A DNA stretch of 64,000 nucleotides, taken from positions 1 to 64,000 of the forward strand of contig CAJIZF010000002.1 of NCBI GenBank assembly GCA_905181835.1. The letters are read 5' to 3'. The notes beneath the pieces were generated by a model. The model was not told where the DNA came from. It made no database searches and worked only from the letters and a program-made list of their open reading frames with translations. Made by a program: the position numbers and the translations under genes. This DNA comes from an uncultured Flavobacteriaceae bacterium (lineage in GTDB: Bacteria > Bacteroidota > Bacteroidia > Flavobacteriales > Flavobacteriaceae). Shown in pieces: positions 60,817-64,000 of the stretch. Position 1 is the first letter of the stretch. The number at the start of each line of letters is the position of its first letter.

Positions 60817-61932
60817 TTGAAAGAAGATTTTTACAACATATTAGGAGTTTCAAAAGGAGCTTCAGCCTCTGAAATAAAAAAAGCATATCGAAAAAAAGCA
60901 ATTGAATTTCATCCGGATAAAAATCCCGGTGATTCAAAAGCAGAAGAAAAATTTAAACAAGCTGCTGAAGCCTATGAGGTATTAAGTAATGCTGATAAAA
61001 AAGCTAAATACGACCGCTTTGGGCATCAAGCTTTTGAAGGTGGTGGTGGTAGTGGTTTTGGCGGATTTGGCGGCGGTGGTATGAATATGGATGATATATT
61101 CAGCCAATTTGGTGATATTTTCGGAGGAGGTGGCTTTGGTGGCTTTGGTGGCGGCCGAAGAGCACAGACAAAGGGCAGTAACTTGAGAATAAGAGTAAAA
61201 TTAACTCTAGAAGAAATAGCCAATGGCGTTGAGAAAAAAATTAAAGTAAAACGAAAAAAAGTTGCAAAAGGTACCACCTATAAAACTTGTGGAACTTGTA
61301 ATGGTAGTGGTCAAGTAACTCGAATCCAAAATACTATATTAGGTAGAATGCAAACTTCTGCACCCTGTAACTCTTGTAGCGGGTCGGGACAGACTATTGA
61401 TAAAAAACCATCCAATGCAGATGTGCATGGAATGTTACAAACCGAAGAAACAGTTTCAATAAAAATACCAGCTGGAGTTCTAGAAGGTATGCAGCTTAAG
61501 GTGTCTGGGAAAGGGAATGAAGCACCCGGAAATAGTATATCAGGTGATTTATTGGTAGCTATAGAGGAACTTCCTCATGCAACTTTGCAGCGGGAGGGTG
61601 ATAATTTACACCACGATTTATATATTAGTTTTTCAGACGCTGTTTTAGGAACTTCAAAAGAAATTGACACGGTTAATGGAAAGGTAAGAATTAAGATAGA
61701 GCAAGGTGTCCAAAGTGGTAAAATTCTTCGACTTCGAAATAAAGGAATCCCAAGTATTAATAACTATGGCTCTGGTGATTTACTTGTTCATATAAATGTA
61801 TGGACTCCAAAAACATTAAATAAGGAACAAAAGGAATTCTTTAAAAAAATGTGTGATGACGATAACTTTCAGCCTAATCCAGAGAAAGGGGAAAAATCTT
61901 TTTTTGAAAAAGTTAAAGATATGTTTACGTGA
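60817..61932 (+). CDS. dnaJ: Chaperone protein DnaJ with reduced zinc finger
   Basis: 371 residues. The J domain includes DFYNILGVSKGASASEIKKA and the HPD motif in EFHPDKNPGDSKAEE. A Gly/Phe-rich linker spans residues 70-118. The central region has only two CxxCxGxG motifs, CGTCNGSG and CNSCSGSG, where E. coli DnaJ has four. They correspond to motifs 2 and 3, so zinc centre II is kept and zinc centre I is lost. C-terminal substrate-binding domains follow (KIPAGVLEGMQLKVSGKGNE, DLLVHINVWTPKTLNKEQKE). The start is TTG (KEDFYNIL). It delivers unfolded proteins to DnaK together with GrpE. The missing centre is probably a lineage feature. Confidence 0.95.
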   Translation: MKEDFYNILGVSKGASASEIKKAYRKKAIEFHPDKNPGDSKAEEKFKQAAEAYEVLSNADKKAKYDRFGHQAFEGGGGSGFGGFGGGGMNMDDIFSQFGDIFGGGGFGGFGGGRRAQTKGSNLRIRVKLTLEEIANGVEKKIKVKRKKVAKGTTYKTCGTCNGSGQVTRIQNTILGRMQTSAPCNSCSGSGQTIDKKPSNADVHGMLQTEETVSIKIPAGVLEGMQLKVSGKGNEAPGNSISGDLLVAIEELPHATLQREGDNLHHDLYISFSDAVLGTSKEIDTVNGKVRIKIEQGVQSGKILRLRNKGIPSINNYGSGDLLVHINVWTPKTLNKEQKEFFKKMCDDDNFQPNPEKGEKSFFEKVKDMFT

Positions 61933-61969
61933 CCATAAGATTTAGAAAAAATTCACTATATTTGATTTT

Positions 61970-61985
61970 CACTACTTCGGTAGTG
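61970..61985 (+). terminator. UUCG hairpin after dnaJ
   Basis: CACTAC-TTCG-GTAGTG is a perfect 6-bp stem with the stable TTCG tetraloop, followed by a T-rich stretch. It may act as a terminator or as a 3' mRNA stabiliser. Confidence 0.55.
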
Positions 61986-62013
61986 TAAATTTTCTTTTTC
62001 ATAGCAATTTTTT

Positions 62014-62048
62014 CCCATCCTTTATTAAATTAAAGGGTGGGTTTTGTT
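62014..62048 (+). terminator. Terminator between dnaJ and the NtrC-type regulator
   Basis: CCCATCCTTTA and TAAAGGGTGGG form an 11-bp stem with one wobble around TTAAAT, followed by TTTTGTTTTTTT. Confidence 0.8.
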
Positions 62049-62134
62049 TTTTTAGATGCTCCTTTGTGAATATAAATTCTGCTATTATTATATTATTTGT
62101 TACATTTATAAAATTCTAAATTTCGTTATATTTT

Positions 62135-63298
62135 ATGTCAAAAATTTTAATCATTGAGGACGAAGCTGCCATTAGGAGGGTCCTTTTAAGGATACTTTCT
62201 GAGGAAAACTCAAATTATAAGGTTTCCGAAACCGAGGACGGTGTCCAAGGGATTAATCTCGTAGAAAATGAAAATTTTGATCTTATTTTGTGCGATATTA
62301 AAATGCCTAAAATGGATGGTATAGAAGTTCTTACTCAAATAAAAAAAATAAAACCTGAAATTCCCGTAATTATGATCTCTGGACACGGCGATTTAGATAC
62401 AGCAGTTCATTCTATGCGATTAGGAGCCTTTGATTATATTTCTAAACCACCAGATTTAAATCGATTATTGAATACAGTTCGTATTGCATTAGATAGCAAG
62501 CAACTATTTGTGGAAAATAAACGTCTCAAGAAAAAAGTTCAAAAAAAATATGAAATGATAGGAAAATCTCCTTCTATCACTCACATTAAAGAAATGATTG
62601 AAAAAGTTGCACCTAGTGATGCAAGAGTTTTAATTACGGGCGCCAATGGATCTGGTAAAGAGCTAGTTGCGCATTGGTTGCATGAAAAAAGTTTGAGAAA
62701 TAAAGGTCCTTTAATTGAAGTAAATTGCGCAGCCATACCAAGTGAGCTTATAGAAAGTGAATTATTTGGTCACAAAAAAGGAAGTTTTACTGGCGCCTCA
62801 AAAGATCGAGCTGGAAAGTTTGAAACGGCTAATAATGGAACATTATTTCTTGATGAAATTGGAGATATGAGTTTATCTGCTCAGGCTAAAGTCTTAAGAG
62901 CGCTTCAAGAAAGTGAAATTAGTAGAGTTGGAAGTGATCAAAATATAAAAGTAAATGTAAGAGTAATAGCAGCAACCAATAAAGATCTCCAAAAAGAAAT
63001 TTCCGCAGGAAATTTTAGAGAAGATTTGTATCACCGTTTGGCTGTAATCTTAATAAAAGTGCCATTATTAAATGAAAGACGGCAAGATATTCCTCTGTTA
63101 ATTCAGCATTTTAGCAAAAAAATTTCCGAGGAACAAGGTACCGTTAGTAAGGAATTTTCAAAAAATGCAATTACTATGTTACAAAAATACGATTGGACGG
63201 GAAACATAAGAGAATTAAGGAATGTAATTGAAAGATTAATTATTTTGAGTGGTGAACAGGTTTCTGAAAACGACGTGAAATTATTTGCAAGTAAATAA
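62135..63298 (+). CDS. Sigma-54 interacting response regulator without HTH (NtrC family)
   Basis: 387 residues. The N-terminal receiver domain (1-120) has the acidic pocket IEDEAA and phospho-acceptor Asp54 in LILCDIKMPKMDG. The AAA+ domain (about 140-375) has Walker A GANGSGKELVA, the sigma-54 contact motif GSFTGA (GAFTGA variant), Walker B GTLFLDEIGD and RVGSDQNIKVNVRVIAATNK. The protein stops at VSENDVKLFASK, without the C-terminal Fis-type HTH of NtrC. It would therefore have to act from solution or with a partner. No histidine kinase is adjacent. It is followed 31 bp later by an M28 peptidase gene. Confidence 0.9.
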   Translation: MSKILIIEDEAAIRRVLLRILSEENSNYKVSETEDGVQGINLVENENFDLILCDIKMPKMDGIEVLTQIKKIKPEIPVIMISGHGDLDTAVHSMRLGAFDYISKPPDLNRLLNTVRIALDSKQLFVENKRLKKKVQKKYEMIGKSPSITHIKEMIEKVAPSDARVLITGANGSGKELVAHWLHEKSLRNKGPLIEVNCAAIPSELIESELFGHKKGSFTGASKDRAGKFETANNGTLFLDEIGDMSLSAQAKVLRALQESEISRVGSDQNIKVNVRVIAATNKDLQKEISAGNFREDLYHRLAVILIKVPLLNERRQDIPLLIQHFSKKISEEQGTVSKEFSKNAITMLQKYDWTGNIRELRNVIERLIILSGEQVSENDVKLFASK

Positions 63299-63329
63299 GT
63301 CGATTAGTATTCTTTTAAATAACATCAAA

Positions 63330-64000
63330 ATGAACAAACATTCTATTAAAGAAATTATTTTTTTCATATTTCTAACTTTAATTTATTATTCTGGTTTTTC
63401 TCAAAAAATAAATCAGCAAGATTCTACAGTGATTAAGCAAGTTTTTAATGCTTCATTAAACGAGGGACAAAGCTATCAATGGTTAGATTATTTGTCTAAT
63501 AATATTGGAAGTAGGCTTTCTGGTTCGCTGGGAGCAGAACTAGCTGTCGATTACACCAAAGAACAAATGCAAGAATTAGGTTTGGATAAAGTTTGGCTTC
63601 AACCAGTTATGGTTCCAAAATGGACTCGTGGAGCCAAGGAGTATTCATATATAGAAACTTCTCCAGGTGTTACATCAATAGCTAATATTTGCGCGCTTGG
63701 AGGATCTGTTCCAACTCCATACGGAGGATTAAAGACAAAGGTAGTAGAAGTGAAAAGTTTTGATGAGTTGAAAGAATTGGGTAGGGAAAAAATAGAAGGA
63801 AATATTGTTTTCTATAATCGACCAATGCAGGATAATTTAATTCAAACGATGCACGCCTACGGAGGTGCTGTTGGGCAACGTTACTCAGGTGCCTCTGAGG
63901 CTACAAAATTTGGAGCAGCAGGAGTTGTGGTTCGATCTATGAGCTTGAGTCAAGATGATTTCCCACACACAGGAGCAATGAGCTACGGAGATACTCCTGA
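63330..64000 (+). CDS. M28 family peptidase (N-terminal part, runs off the window)
   Basis: The ATG at 63330 opens a frame with no stop before 64000 (223 codons seen). The signal peptide is KEIIFFIFLTLIYYSGFSQ. The mature start (YQWLDYLSNNIGSRLSGSLG, AELAVDYTKEQMQELGLDKV) is typical of secreted M28 / carboxypeptidase Q-like metallopeptidases. It is followed by the beginning of a PA-like insert domain (GREKIEGNIVFYNRPMQDNL, EATKFGAAGVVVRSMSLSQD). The zinc ligands lie beyond the window. Confidence 0.85.
   Translation, partial: MNKHSIKEIIFFIFLTLIYYSGFSQKINQQDSTVIKQVFNASLNEGQSYQWLDYLSNNIGSRLSGSLGAELAVDYTKEQMQELGLDKVWLQPVMVPKWTRGAKEYSYIETSPGVTSIANICALGGSVPTPYGGLKTKVVEVKSFDELKELGREKIEGNIVFYNRPMQDNLIQTMHAYGGAVGQRYSGASEATKFGAAGVVVRSMSLSQDDFPHTGAMSYGDTP

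Overview
The window is AT-rich and looks like a chromosome segment of a marine-type Bacteroidetes, most likely family Flavobacteriaceae. Evidence: Bacteroidetes -7 promoter boxes (TAnnTTTG) before many genes, type IX secretion (T9SS) sorting domains of both type A and type B, a PorP/SprF-family protein, SprB-like and BspA-like (DUF285) surface proteins, lipoproteins with a Cys-Ser-Ser-Asp-Asp start, type III glutamine synthetase, IcmF, peptidase family M49, and a DnaJ with a reduced zinc finger.

Region 1 (1-11,700) is an accessory surface-protein locus. It has two tyrosine recombinases (192-1409 plus, 9118-10647 minus), a broken lipoprotein, a broken DUF285 lipoprotein, a large T9SS type A protein built of YadA-head-like repeats (3155-9025, many frameshifts), and a further lipoprotein (11143-11694). 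These genes share nearly identical leaders and 3' modules (terminator plus about 90 bp). One module copy is inverted, so an 85-bp inverted repeat flanks the second recombinase. Inside it lies a tRNA-3'-end-like attachment site with repeated TGTACACATT motifs.

Region 2 (11,700-19,300) is mostly housekeeping: a YwqK-like MORN lipoprotein, a 52-residue small protein, a CaCA antiporter, glutamine synthetase III, PurM, release factor 1 and PyrF.

Region 3 (19,289-48,761, minus strand) is one enormous adhesin gene (about 9,490 codons) followed at once by a PorP/SprF partner. The adhesin has a signal peptide, dozens of two-cysteine Ig/PKD-like repeats of two families, SprB-type repeats, an Asp-rich calcium-type segment, a PKD domain and a type B T9SS sorting domain. 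It is cut into about ten pieces by single-base indels. Several of these look like consensus errors from mixing paralogous repeat copies, so I treat the gene as one unit and also list the readable pieces.

Region 4 (48,762-64,000) is core metabolism and stress: IcmF, an Lrp/AsnC regulator, DUF1684, CrcB, DPP III, a MazG-like protein, IlvE, DUF4920, MnmD, the grpE-dnaJ heat-shock operon, an NtrC-type regulator without HTH, and the start of an M28 peptidase that runs off the end.

The most unusual content is the pair of T9SS-linked repeat giants and the recombinase-flanked surface-gene cassettes with shared 5' and 3' modules. No defence system, CRISPR array, complete tRNA or rRNA was seen.
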